Below are positions 5,989-11,455 of a DNA stretch of 26,665 nucleotides, piece after piece (positions within the stretch are counted from its first letter, which is position 1; each line of letters opens with the position of its first letter). The position numbers were made by a program, and so were the translations under genes. The notes beneath the pieces were generated by a model that was not told where the DNA came from, did not search any database, and was given only the letters and a program-made list of their open reading frames with translations. The DNA is from a virus, in IMG/VR virus record IMGVR_UViG_3300035698_026835, positions 1 to 26,665 of that record; one strand, given 5' to 3'.

Positions 5989-6373
5989 AACAGGAAATGC
6001 CAAGTATAATTGGAAAGGAGAAGAAGCTTGTTATTTTGTTAAACACGCTTGGCTCCATAAACATTTTGGAAAGGCTAAAGAATGTAAGAATTTAGATTGT
6101 ATTGTAACTAGTCCTAAAAGGTATGAATGGGCACTTATTTCAACTGAATGTACAAGAGATCCGAATGATTATACTGAATTGTGTGCTTCTTGTCATAGAA
6201 AGTGGGATATGGGATTGTGTGAGATAAGATTAAAAGATAAGACTTTGTTATGTAAAAAAGAAGTTCATAAAAACTTGTTCAAGAAGGGTAATCAGTTTTG
6301 GAAGGTACGAGAAAAGTTAAAAAAAGAAAGGCTAGAAGGTGAGATTGTTATGAAAGGAGTAAAACAAAAATGA
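5963..6373 (+). CDS. HNH-like zinc-binding protein/endonuclease, 136 aa
   Basis: The pattern is typical of a phage HNH family: a conserved AKYNWKGEEACYF opening, WLHKHFGKAKEC (about 30-41) with Cys41 and Cys46, a YEWALIS strand, then RDPNDYTELCASCHRKWD (about 65-82) with paired Cys and His. The two Cys pairs bind structural zinc. The full catalytic His-Asn-His set is not obvious, so it may be a nicking enzyme, a packaging-associated HNH or a non-catalytic relative. A basic C-terminal tail follows. It overlaps the membrane protein upstream by 26 nt. Confidence 0.6.
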   Translation: MRKDDKRLKTGNAKYNWKGEEACYFVKHAWLHKHFGKAKECKNLDCIVTSPKRYEWALISTECTRDPNDYTELCASCHRKWDMGLCEIRLKDKTLLCKKEVHKNLFKKGNQFWKVREKLKKERLEGEIVMKGVKQK

Positions 6374-6385
6374 AGTGTAAGGGTT

Positions 6386-6478
6386 GTGGAAGAAATTGTG
6401 GGTTTTAAGAAAAAGTTGGTGGAGTTGAGGGATGGTTTGGAAGAAGATGTTAAAGATTTAAAAGAGGCAACAAAATGA
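6386..6478 (+). CDS. Possible small helical protein (~30 aa, GTG start)
   Basis: The frame VEEIVGFKKKLVELRDGLEE leads to a stop overlapping the next ATG (ATGA), like real genes here. The start could also be GTG 6398. In the other frame, ATG 6370 gives a 12-residue Cys-rich peptide (MKCKGCGRNCGF) ending at 6408, which might be a leader or the remnant of a zinc-ribbon gene. Weakly supported. Confidence 0.35.
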   Translation: MEEIVGFKKKLVELRDGLEEDVKDLKEATK

Positions 6479-6600
6479 TAAAAAGTTGGTTTATAAAAAA
6501 CTTTATTTGTAATGGTTATTTACTTAGTTGTAAGTGTAGTTTGTGTAAAGAACGAGAAGAAAGAGAGGTTACTTGTTTGAAGGCAAGTTTGTTAAAATGA
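6475..6600 (+). CDS. Cysteine-rich mini-protein, 41 aa
   Basis: Begins in an ATGA overlap with GAGGCAACAAA upstream. It carries a CKCSLCKERE segment (CxCxxC) plus two further cysteines, so it could bind zinc. It ends in an ATGA overlap with the methyltransferase gene. Function unknown. Confidence 0.5.
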   Translation: MIKSWFIKNFICNGYLLSCKCSLCKEREEREVTCLKASLLK

Positions 6601-7247
6601 TTAAAGAATTAGTTGATAAAATTTTGTGGAAGAAATTATGGGTTTTGACTGGTTTGAATAAACAAAAAGGTTTTGTTAAAAATTATGAATGTTTAAGAAA
6701 AAGTACTACTTTGAATCATTGTGATATGTTTAATGTTTATTCTTGTGCTCTTGCTTGTAACAAATTAGAGGGTGATGTTGCTGAGGTTGGCGTGTATAAA
6801 GGTAGTAGTGTTAAATTGATTAAACAAATGACTAATAAAGTTGTGTTTGCTTTTGATACTTTTAATGGAATTCCTGAAATTACTAAATTTGATAAAAAAC
6901 AAGGTGGTGGAATGTTTAAAAAAGGTGATTTTAATAGTGGACTTGAAATTATAACAAATTTACAAAAGTTAGGTATTAAAACTTTTAAAGGAATATTTCC
7001 ACAAGAGACAGGAAAATTTGTTGAAAAGGAAAGTTTTTGTTTTGTTCATTTAGACGTAGACGTTTATAAAAGTACTAAGGATTGTTTACAATTCTTTTAT
7101 CCTAGATTAGTAAGTGGAGGAATTATTTTATCGCATGATTATCCGAATAGTTTAGGTGTTAAGAAAGCGTTTGACGAATTTTTTAAAGATAAGAAAGAAG
7201 TATTAATATGTTTGTTAGATCAACAAGTATTAGTAGTAAAAAAGTGA
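6597..7247 (+). CDS. TylF/macrocin-O-methyltransferase-like SAM methyltransferase
   Basis: The start is ATG 6597 (ATGA overlap); TTG 6573 in frame is an alternative. The 216-residue product carries the TylF/MycF family pattern: SAM-binding AEVGVYKGSS (about 63-72), FDTFNGIP (about 86-93), the metal-binding HLDVDVY (about 151-157), FFYPRLVSGGIILSHDYPN (about 166-184). Known members methylate hydroxyls of sugars, in antibiotics or on surface glycans, using Mg2+ and SAM. In a virus it may modify glycans on virion proteins or the host surface; no glycosyltransferase is adjacent, so the substrate is unknown. Length is close to the family norm (about 220-250). Confidence 0.85.
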   Translation: MIKELVDKILWKKLWVLTGLNKQKGFVKNYECLRKSTTLNHCDMFNVYSCALACNKLEGDVAEVGVYKGSSVKLIKQMTNKVVFAFDTFNGIPEITKFDKKQGGGMFKKGDFNSGLEIITNLQKLGIKTFKGIFPQETGKFVEKESFCFVHLDVDVYKSTKDCLQFFYPRLVSGGIILSHDYPNSLGVKKAFDEFFKDKKEVLICLLDQQVLVVKK

Positions 7248-7261
7248 GTGGAGGTAAAAAA

Positions 7262-7333
7262 ATGGCTAATAGAGATAAAACAGGTCCTAATGGGAATGGA
7301 CCTAAGACTGGAAGAAAGAAAGGACCGTGTTAA
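7262..7333 (+). CDS. DUF5320-like mini-protein, 23 aa
   Basis: ATG behind an excellent GGAGGTAAAAAA. The product reads MANRDKTGPNGNGPKTGRKK then GPC, matching the GPxGxGPxTGRxxGxC signature at the N-terminus of the DUF5320 family, common in archaea and anaerobic bacteria. Here only that signature is present. Its function is unknown. The strong RBS argues that it is translated. Confidence 0.65.
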   Translation: MANRDKTGPNGNGPKTGRKKGPC

Positions 7334-7381
7334 TAAATTAAGTACTCGGCTAGTAATAGCTATGCGAAGTTTGAGCTTAAA

Positions 7382-7462
7382 ATGGTTAGAAAAACAAGTT
7401 ACGAAAAGCACGTAAGAAGAAGACTACAACAAAATTGTAGACCTTTAGATTATGGTGAATGA
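7382..7462 (+). CDS. Small basic protein, 26 aa
   Basis: Product MVRKTSYEKHVRRRLQQNCR plus PLDYGE. It is very basic and could bind nucleic acid. The RBS region is a copy (7361-7375) of the repeated junction sequence of this region, though without GAGGT. It ends in an ATGA overlap with the alternative start of the next gene. Weak but plausible. Confidence 0.4.
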   Translation: MVRKTSYEKHVRRRLQQNCRPLDYGE

Positions 7463-7479
7463 TTAAGAAGGGAAAAGAA

Positions 7480-7734
7480 ATGATATCAAAAGAAAAAGCG
7501 ATTAAAAGTTTAGTATATACAACTCCGCCACCGCAGAGCTGGGCAATAACACAAGACAATGAAGCAAGATTTTTATCTCCTAAACAATCTATAAACGCTA
7601 TTGATATTGCTTTAAAAGAACAAGCAAAACAAATATTTAATGAGTTAGAGAAGTTAGGAGATATTAAACATTTATGTACACAACATGATAAATGGTGCGA
7701 TTGTTATGAAAAGTTTAAAAAGAACTTCTCATAA
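7480..7734 (+). CDS. Hypothetical helical protein, 84 aa (paralogue of 8280 gene)
   Basis: ATG 7480 is chosen for its AAGGGAAAAGAA RBS; ATG 7459 is an in-frame alternative. The middle contains ALKEQAKQIFNELEKLGD, nearly the same as ALKEQAKQIFGIVRDG in the gene at 8280, so the two share a helical module. The C-terminus adds CTQHDKWCDCYEKFKKNFS with three Cys and a His. The last codons form part of the repeated junction sequence (see repeats). No function assigned. Confidence 0.6.
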   Translation: MISKEKAIKSLVYTTPPPQSWAITQDNEARFLSPKQSINAIDIALKEQAKQIFNELEKLGDIKHLCTQHDKWCDCYEKFKKNFS

Positions 7735-7768
7735 GAAGGGTTATGCGAAGTTTGAGGTAAACAAAATG
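7724..7768 (+). repeat. Gene-junction repeat, copy B
   Basis: ACTTCTCATA, covering the final codons and stop of the 7480 gene, is followed by TATGCGAAGTTTGAGGTAAA and the next ATG. Related copies lie at 7361-7375 (A, partial), 8235-8265 (C), 8551-8594 (D) and 8999-9038 (E). Each carries the end of one gene and/or the RBS of the next. Confidence 0.6.
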
Positions 7769-8245
7769 ATAATGGAAAGAAAGTGGGCAATGCCTAATAA
7801 AAGAACTTTTACGATTAAACCTATTAAAGAATTGATTGCAAAAATAAAGAATGAGAAGGAAATAGTTGATTGGTGTGACCCTTTTCCTTTTCCGTATAAA
7901 GAAGATGCCATAATATATTTGAATAGATTTCAAGATAGTTCAGTCAAAGGGTTACTTTTTGACCCTCCTTATAGCCCAAGACAATTAAAAGAATGTTATG
8001 ATGGTTTGGGTTTATGTCTACACGATACTAAATCATCTGTTTGGGCTAATTGGAAAGATATAATTGCAAGAAAGATTAAGCCAGGGGGGATTTGTATTTC
8101 GTTTGGGTGGTCAACAAATGGTTTAGGAAAGAAAAGAGGTTTTGAAATAGTTGAGATATTACTAGTTGCTCACGGGGGCAATCATAATGATACTATTTGT
8201 GTTGTTGAGAAGAAGATTAACTCAAGTATTAAGGACTTCTCATAG
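7766..8245 (+). CDS. Adenine-specific DNA methyltransferase-like protein (DPPY), 159 aa
   Basis: ATG 7766 follows GAGGTAAACAAA; the longer upstream frame lacks such a site. The protein has a DPFPFPY segment, the catalytic GLLFDPPYSPRQLKECYDG (DPPYS at about 66-70), a SVWANWKDIIARKIKPGGICISFGW region and VAHGGNHNDTICVVEKK. This matches a compact phage family annotated as adenine-specific methyltransferase. A separate FxGxG SAM-binding motif is not visible, so the enzyme may be a minimal form or have altered activity. It may modify viral DNA against host restriction, alongside the larger enzyme at 9987. Its end contains junction repeat copy C. Confidence 0.75.
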   Translation: MIMERKWAMPNKRTFTIKPIKELIAKIKNEKEIVDWCDPFPFPYKEDAIIYLNRFQDSSVKGLLFDPPYSPRQLKECYDGLGLCLHDTKSSVWANWKDIIARKIKPGGICISFGWSTNGLGKKRGFEIVEILLVAHGGNHNDTICVVEKKINSSIKDFS

Positions 8246-8265
8246 GACCGACTATAAGAAGATTT
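8235..8265 (+). repeat. Gene-junction repeat, copy C
   Basis: ACTTCTCATA (identical to 7724-7733) ends the methyltransferase gene and is followed by a diverged CTATAAGAAGATTT. A different RBS, AGGAGGGAGAA, serves the next gene. Confidence 0.5.
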
Positions 8266-8279
8266 AACAGGAGGGAGAA

Positions 8280-8561
8280 GTGAAGAAAAATATAATTAAT
8301 GAAGAAAAAGTATTGTATTATATGTTGAAGCAAGATAAAGAGTGGGGAGAAATGCCTTTAGAAGAAGTCAAAGAATTAACTAAAGCTTTTAATGAAGCAC
8401 TAAAAGAACAGGCAAAACAAATATTTGGAATTGTGAGAGATGGAAATGATAAACAAAGGATGTGGATGAAGGAGTATAAATATCTTGGTAAGGAAGAGAT
8501 AATAAAGAAGTTTTATGAGACTTTAGAACTTATTGAAAGAGAAATAAAGGAGTTCGCATAG
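8280..8561 (+). CDS. Hypothetical helical protein, 93 aa (GTG start)
   Basis: GTG 8280 sits behind AGGAGGGAGAA. The product is helical and charged, with EALKEQAKQIFGIVRDGNDK (about 39-58) paralogous to the gene at 7480. Its C-terminus EIKEFA corresponds to the KKNFS and IKDFS ends of the two genes upstream because all three lie within the junction repeat. No function assigned. Confidence 0.6.
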   Translation: MKKNIINEEKVLYYMLKQDKEWGEMPLEEVKELTKAFNEALKEQAKQIFGIVRDGNDKQRMWMKEYKYLGKEEIIKKFYETLELIEREIKEFA

Positions 8562-8594
8562 TATGAACTATAAGAGGTTTGAGGTAAAAAAATG
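8551..8594 (+). repeat. Gene-junction repeat, copy D
   Basis: AGTTCGCATA then GTATGAACTATAAGAGGTTT then GAGGTAAAAAAATG. It links the 8280 and 8592 genes. The core TATGAACTAT is shared with copy E. Confidence 0.55.
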
Positions 8595-8771
8595 GAAGAA
8601 AGAGTTAAAATTAAAGAGTTGGAAATAAGAATAAGAAAAGAAGATGGTACAGAAGGTTGGATTAAATTGTCTGAGTTTACATCCGTATTTATTGAAACAG
8701 TTGGTGAAGCAATAGATTTAACCTTTAAAAAACTCGGAAAAGAAATGAGGGAAAAAAATGATAAAAGTTAA
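8592..8771 (+). CDS. Small hypothetical protein, 59 aa
   Basis: ATG behind GAGGTAAAAAA from junction repeat D. The product has an N-terminal beta-like part (VKIKELEIRIRKEDGTEGW) and a C-terminal amphipathic helix (IDLTFKKLGKEMREKN). It overlaps the next gene by 14 nt. No family recognised. Confidence 0.55.
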   Translation: MEERVKIKELEIRIRKEDGTEGWIKLSEFTSVFIETVGEAIDLTFKKLGKEMREKNDKS

Positions 8772-8997
8772 ATTAATTGAAAAAATGCCTTTTTTAAGAG
8801 AGTCTTGTAATGATATTTATATGGAGAATGTAAGAAATGATCCCATTTGGTTTGAAAAAGGAGAAGAATTTGAAATAGTTGAGAAGAGAATAAGCAAAGT
8901 TGATGGTGAATTGTGGTTTAAATTGAAATCAAAATGGTTTAATAACCCGCTAGGAGGATTTCATAATCCTAAAAACTTTGAAATATTAAAAGATTAA
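8758..8997 (+). CDS. Hypothetical protein, 79 aa
   Basis: ATG behind GAGGGAAAAAA. The product is rich in aromatics and predicted beta strands (EEFEIVEKRISKVDGELWFK, then WFNNPLGGFHNPKNFEIL); it could be a small barrel or SH3-like domain, but no family is recognised. It is the last gene before the non-coding element at 8999-9152. Confidence 0.55.
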   Translation: MIKVKLIEKMPFLRESCNDIYMENVRNDPIWFEKGEEFEIVEKRISKVDGELWFKLKSKWFNNPLGGFHNPKNFEILKD

Positions 8998-8998
8998 A

Positions 8999-9038
8999 AC
9001 TTCGTATGAGTATGAACTATCAGAAGATTGAGGTAAAA
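8999..9038 (+). repeat. Gene-junction repeat, copy E, with an RBS but no gene
   Basis: ACTTCGTATGA then GTATGAACTATCAGAAGATT then GAGGTAAAA matches copies B and D, but no ORF starts at the expected spacing. An inverted-repeat element begins 14 nt further on. The gene once served by this RBS has apparently been lost or replaced. Confidence 0.5.
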
Positions 9039-9051
9039 TAAAATAAAAAAG

Positions 9052-9151
9052 TTATACTCATGTGAGGTTATGGGAAATTATTACGTCATGAGTAAATATA
9101 ATGGTTATGCAGTACACTGCTTCCCATAACCAACAATTAACATGAGTATGA
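9052..9151. repeat. Complex inverted-repeat element with alternative pairings
   Basis: An outer arm ATACTCATGT (9054-9063) is the exact complement of ACATGAGTAT (9140-9149), extendable to 12 bp with one G-T pair. Nested inside, GGTTATGGGAA (9066-9076) is the exact complement of TTCCCATAACC (9121-9131). A third hairpin GCAG-TACA-CTGC lies at 9109-9120. The arm TACTCATG can instead pair with a second CATGAGTA at 9087-9094, and CATAACC can instead pair with a second GGTTATG at 9103-9109. An 11-nt direct repeat ATGAGTATGAA lies at 9006-9016 and 9142-9152. An ORF of 19 codons (9070-9129, MGNYYVMSKYNGYAVHCFP) lies within it but has no properly spaced RBS. Likely a structured RNA, a recombination or mobile element, or an origin. 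Confidence 0.7.
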
Positions 9152-9163
9152 AAGGAGAAAAGA

Positions 9164-9304
9164 ATGTTAAAGACAAAAGAGGAAAAAATGATGTGTTATA
9201 TGGAAGGGTGTGATAATAAAGTTAGTTCAAAGACTGATTTTCTTTGGGCTGAACCAGATGGTTATGTTTGTGAATCGTGTATGGATAGAATAGGAGATGA
9301 ATAA
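9164..9304 (+). CDS. Zinc-finger mini-protein, 46 aa
   Basis: ATG behind AAAGGAGAAAAGA, just downstream of the inverted-repeat element, which could control it. The product contains CYMEGC (about 11-16) and CESC (about 36-39), a four-cysteine zinc-binding arrangement separated by an aromatic loop. Function unknown; nucleic-acid binding or a protein adaptor is possible. Confidence 0.6.
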   Translation: MLKTKEEKMMCYMEGCDNKVSSKTDFLWAEPDGYVCESCMDRIGDE

Positions 9305-9345
9305 GGTGTGTTTATGGTGATTGTAATGAAAGGATGGAAACAAAA

Positions 9346-9444
9346 ATGAATATTTTAATATATTTAGGAATAGCTTTTTTGTTTGGAATATATGTAAGTT
9401 GGATAATAACTTCAAATTATTATGAGAAAAAGGGAAAGAAATGA
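9346..9444 (+). CDS. Single-pass membrane mini-protein, 32 aa
   Basis: The product starts with one hydrophobic helix (MNILIYLGIAFLFGIYVSWI) and ends with a basic YYEKKGKK tail. AAAGGATGGAAAC upstream supplies a weak RBS; the stop overlaps the next ATG (ATGA). The 41 nt between the previous gene and this one contain only a trivial ORF. Confidence 0.5.
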   Translation: MNILIYLGIAFLFGIYVSWIITSNYYEKKGKK

Positions 9445-9779
9445 AAGTTAAAAACAAATTTTGGGGAAAATATCATATTCCAAGCTGTCCTAATTATATG
9501 AAACGGCCTAAGAATGCTATTTTTATAAGCAGTAGTAATAGTTTAGAGCATGAAATGTTAAAGCTTAAAGTTTGTTATCAGTTTAGAAAAGAAGGAATAA
9601 ATTATATTACAGAGGCTGTTAGAAACAAACTTGATAGTAAAGGTAAGAGTAGGAAAGTGGATGTTGTGAATATTAATACGGGTGATGAGTGGGAGATTGA
9701 AATGACTGAGCGTCGTGCTAAACGATTTTTGGGAGAAGAAGGAGTTTTTGTAGTTAAAGGATGGAAGGTGAAAGGATGA
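9441..9779 (+). CDS. Putative PD-(D/E)XK-like nuclease, 112 aa
   Basis: The order of conserved-looking residues fits a small restriction-endonuclease fold: LEHEMLKLKVCYQFRKEG (Glu36/Glu38 on helix 1), a KVDVVN strand with Asp74, then EWEIEMTERRAKRF with Glu85 and Glu87 on the next strand, and a final VFVVKGW strand. Such enzymes in phages serve as Holliday-junction or repair nucleases, and it sits between recombination-type and DNA-methylation genes. The catalytic Lys position is not certain, so this is a fold guess. RBS GGGAAAGA. Confidence 0.5.
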   Translation: MKVKNKFWGKYHIPSCPNYMKRPKNAIFISSSNSLEHEMLKLKVCYQFRKEGINYITEAVRNKLDSKGKSRKVDVVNINTGDEWEIEMTERRAKRFLGEEGVFVVKGWKVKG

Positions 9780-9949
9780 ATGTTAAAGGAAGGGTTATAA
9801 CTATTGAAAAGAAAGATATAGGTAAGTCTTTCAAACTAAGTGGAGAAATAAGTTTTAGTTGTCGTCACATTTTTGGTCTTACAATAGTTAGTGATAAAAA
9901 CATTAAGAATTGTGAACTTACAATAAATGTCAACGAGGGAAAAAGATGA
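9776..9949 (+). CDS. Small beta-rich hypothetical protein, 57 aa
   Basis: ATG 9776 is in an ATGA overlap and follows AAGGTGAAAGG; the in-frame ATG 9761 is less well placed. The product (MNVKGRVITIEKKDIGKSFK...) alternates hydrophobic residues and may be a small beta sandwich. No family recognised. Confidence 0.5.
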   Translation: MNVKGRVITIEKKDIGKSFKLSGEISFSCRHIFGLTIVSDKNIKNCELTINVNEGKR

Positions 9950-9996
9950 AAGTTGAACTGATAGGAACTAAACTAATTAAAACAAAATGGAACTAG
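9946..9996 (+). CDS. Possible 16-aa peptide
   Basis: ATG behind GAGGGAAAAAG gives MKVELIGTKLIKTKWN and a stop inside the start of the next gene. It may simply couple translation of the methyltransferase, whose own RBS is poor. Weakly supported. Confidence 0.3.
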   Translation: MKVELIGTKLIKTKWN

Positions 9997-11003
9997 AGAA
10001 GAATAAAGTATATAATATGGATTGTTTAGAAGGAATGAAACAACTAAAAAGTGATAGTGTTGATTTGGTAGTAATCGATCCACCTTACAATATAGGTATT
10101 GACAAATGGGACAAAATAGATAATTATATTATATTTGTGGAAAGAGTAATAGATGAGATACGGAGAGTTATAAAAAGTACTGGAAGCCTTTATATTTGGA
10201 ACAGTGCAAAGTATATAGCAGAAATTAAATGTTTATGCTCAAAAAAGAAGTTTTTATTAAACAGTTGGATTGTATGGAATAAAAAGTCTAAACAACAAAA
10301 TAGTACTCGCAGTTATGCAGATATTACAGAACATTGTTTGTTTTTTACTTTAATTGATTCAACAGGACTAAGTTTGGTAACAACACCTTCAATTTATCCA
10401 ATTAGAAAATATATAAGACAAGAAATAATAAGAGCAAAAGGTAAAATAATTTTGAATGAAATAAATAAGGTACTTGGGACTGCTACAAATGGGGGAGGAG
10501 TTGCTTCTGCTTGTTTATCTTTAAATAAGACTTGTCCTGCTATGGTTACAGAAGAACATTATTTGATTTTAAGAAAATGGCTTAATGGGAGTTCAGAAAA
10601 AGAGTATGAATTCTTAAAAAAAGAGTATGAAAGTTTGAGAAAAGAGTATGAAAGTTTAAGATATACATTTAATTATATTGATATTGGAAAAAAAAAAAAC
10701 CAAAAAGATAAAAGAACTTTTACAAAGGAAGTAACAAATCCCATTAATGTATGGGAACACCAAAATACCAATGAACTAAACAAAATTTCACACACTACCC
10801 CAAAACCCTTATCTTTAATCAAAAAGATAATCAAAGTATCTAGCAACAAAAACCAACTCGTTTTAGATTGTTTTATGGGGTCTGGGACTACTGCAGTTGC
10901 TTGTAAACAACTAAACCGTAACTTCATTGGTTTTGAAATAAGTAAAGAGTATTGTGAGATAGCAAATAAACGATTAGAACAAAACAATTTAAAAGACTAT
11001 TAA
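9987..11003 (+). CDS. Beta-class DNA (adenine or cytosine N4) methyltransferase, 338 aa
   Basis: Motif order is that of the N6/N4 class-beta enzymes. Motif IV DPPYN is at 31-35 (VDLVVIDPPYNIGIDKW). A central target-recognition region of about 200 residues follows. Near the C-terminus come SHTTPKPLSLIKKII (motif X), LVLDCFMGSGTTAVACKQL with FMGSG at about 296-300 (motif I, SAM binding) and a GFEISKEY segment. The length is normal for the family. In the recognition region three tandem 21-nt units (10599-10661) encode KEYEFLK, KEYESLR, KEYESLR, a heptad helix. No restriction enzyme gene is adjacent, so a solitary anti-restriction or regulatory methylase is likely. It precedes the terminase genes. 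Confidence 0.9.
   Translation: MELEKNKVYNMDCLEGMKQLKSDSVDLVVIDPPYNIGIDKWDKIDNYIIFVERVIDEIRRVIKSTGSLYIWNSAKYIAEIKCLCSKKKFLLNSWIVWNKKSKQQNSTRSYADITEHCLFFTLIDSTGLSLVTTPSIYPIRKYIRQEIIRAKGKIILNEINKVLGTATNGGGVASACLSLNKTCPAMVTEEHYLILRKWLNGSSEKEYEFLKKEYESLRKEYESLRYTFNYIDIGKKKNQKDKRTFTKEVTNPINVWEHQNTNELNKISHTTPKPLSLIKKIIKVSSNKNQLVLDCFMGSGTTAVACKQLNRNFIGFEISKEYCEIANKRLEQNNLKDY
10599..10661 (+). repeat. In-frame 21-nt tandem repeat, three units
   Basis: Units at 10599-10619, 10620-10640 and 10641-10661 encode KEYE(F/S)L(K/R). Units 2 and 3 differ at a single base. The period of seven residues keeps a helical heptad, so copy-number change would lengthen the helix without breaking the frame. Confidence 0.8.
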
Positions 11004-11035
11004 AAGAGGAGGAATTAACATTAATTAACAAAAAA

Positions 11036-11455
11036 ATGACAAGAAGAAAAAGCATAACCAAAAACAATTTTGAAACAGCAATAAAAGACAGTGCAGGAGT
11101 AATAGAAACAATAGCCAAAAAAATAGGAGTAAGCAGAATAGCAGTATATTATTGGGTTAAAAAAAATAGTAAGTTTGCTGAACCTTTAATTTTAAGTGAG
11201 AGAGAGAAACTTATTGATATTGCTGAGTCTAAAATGATAGGGCGAGTTAAGGAGGATGATTGGGTTGCTGTTAATAAAGTTTTGAGTAGTGTTCGTGCTC
11301 GTGGTCGTGGTTGGACTGAGCGTAGTGAAGTTAGTAACGAAGTTCAAATAAGTGATTTTTTAAGTGTTGAAAAAAAGGAGGAAATTATTAAAAATTTGTT
11401 AAATGAGAGTAAGCCCAAGACAGTTAGCAAGGATAATAAAAAAGGAAAAAGATAA
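11036..11455 (+). CDS. terS: Probable terminase small subunit, 139 aa
   Basis: The N-terminal ~45 residues form a helix-turn-helix (GVIETIAKKIGVSRIAVYYW, about 21-40), as in small terminases that recognise viral DNA. The middle part (EREKLIDIAESKMIGRVKED...VNKVLSSVRARGRGWTER) resembles the conserved oligomerisation region that ends in a GRGWTER-like motif. A basic tail follows. It lies directly before, and overlaps by 53 nt, the large terminase. The AGAGGAGGAATT site is unusually far (over 20 nt) from the ATG; the frame is open through it, so a non-AUG start such as ATT cannot be excluded. Confidence 0.75.
   Translation: MTRRKSITKNNFETAIKDSAGVIETIAKKIGVSRIAVYYWVKKNSKFAEPLILSEREKLIDIAESKMIGRVKEDDWVAVNKVLSSVRARGRGWTERSEVSNEVQISDFLSVEKKEEIIKNLLNESKPKTVSKDNKKGKR

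Noticed and set aside
7361-9038. CRISPR array
   Set aside because: The repeats are dispersed at gene junctions at uneven distances with coding sequence between them, so they are not spacers. No cas genes are present in the window.
9070-9129. 19-codon ORF inside the inverted-repeat element
   Set aside because: Its start and stop are created by the palindrome arms (GTTATGGG and CCCATAAC), and GAGGT is only one base from the ATG. Kept as a remark only.
9305-9345. Short ORF (VFMVIVMKGWKQK) before the 9346 gene
   Set aside because: Only 11-13 codons with no good RBS; probably just leader sequence.
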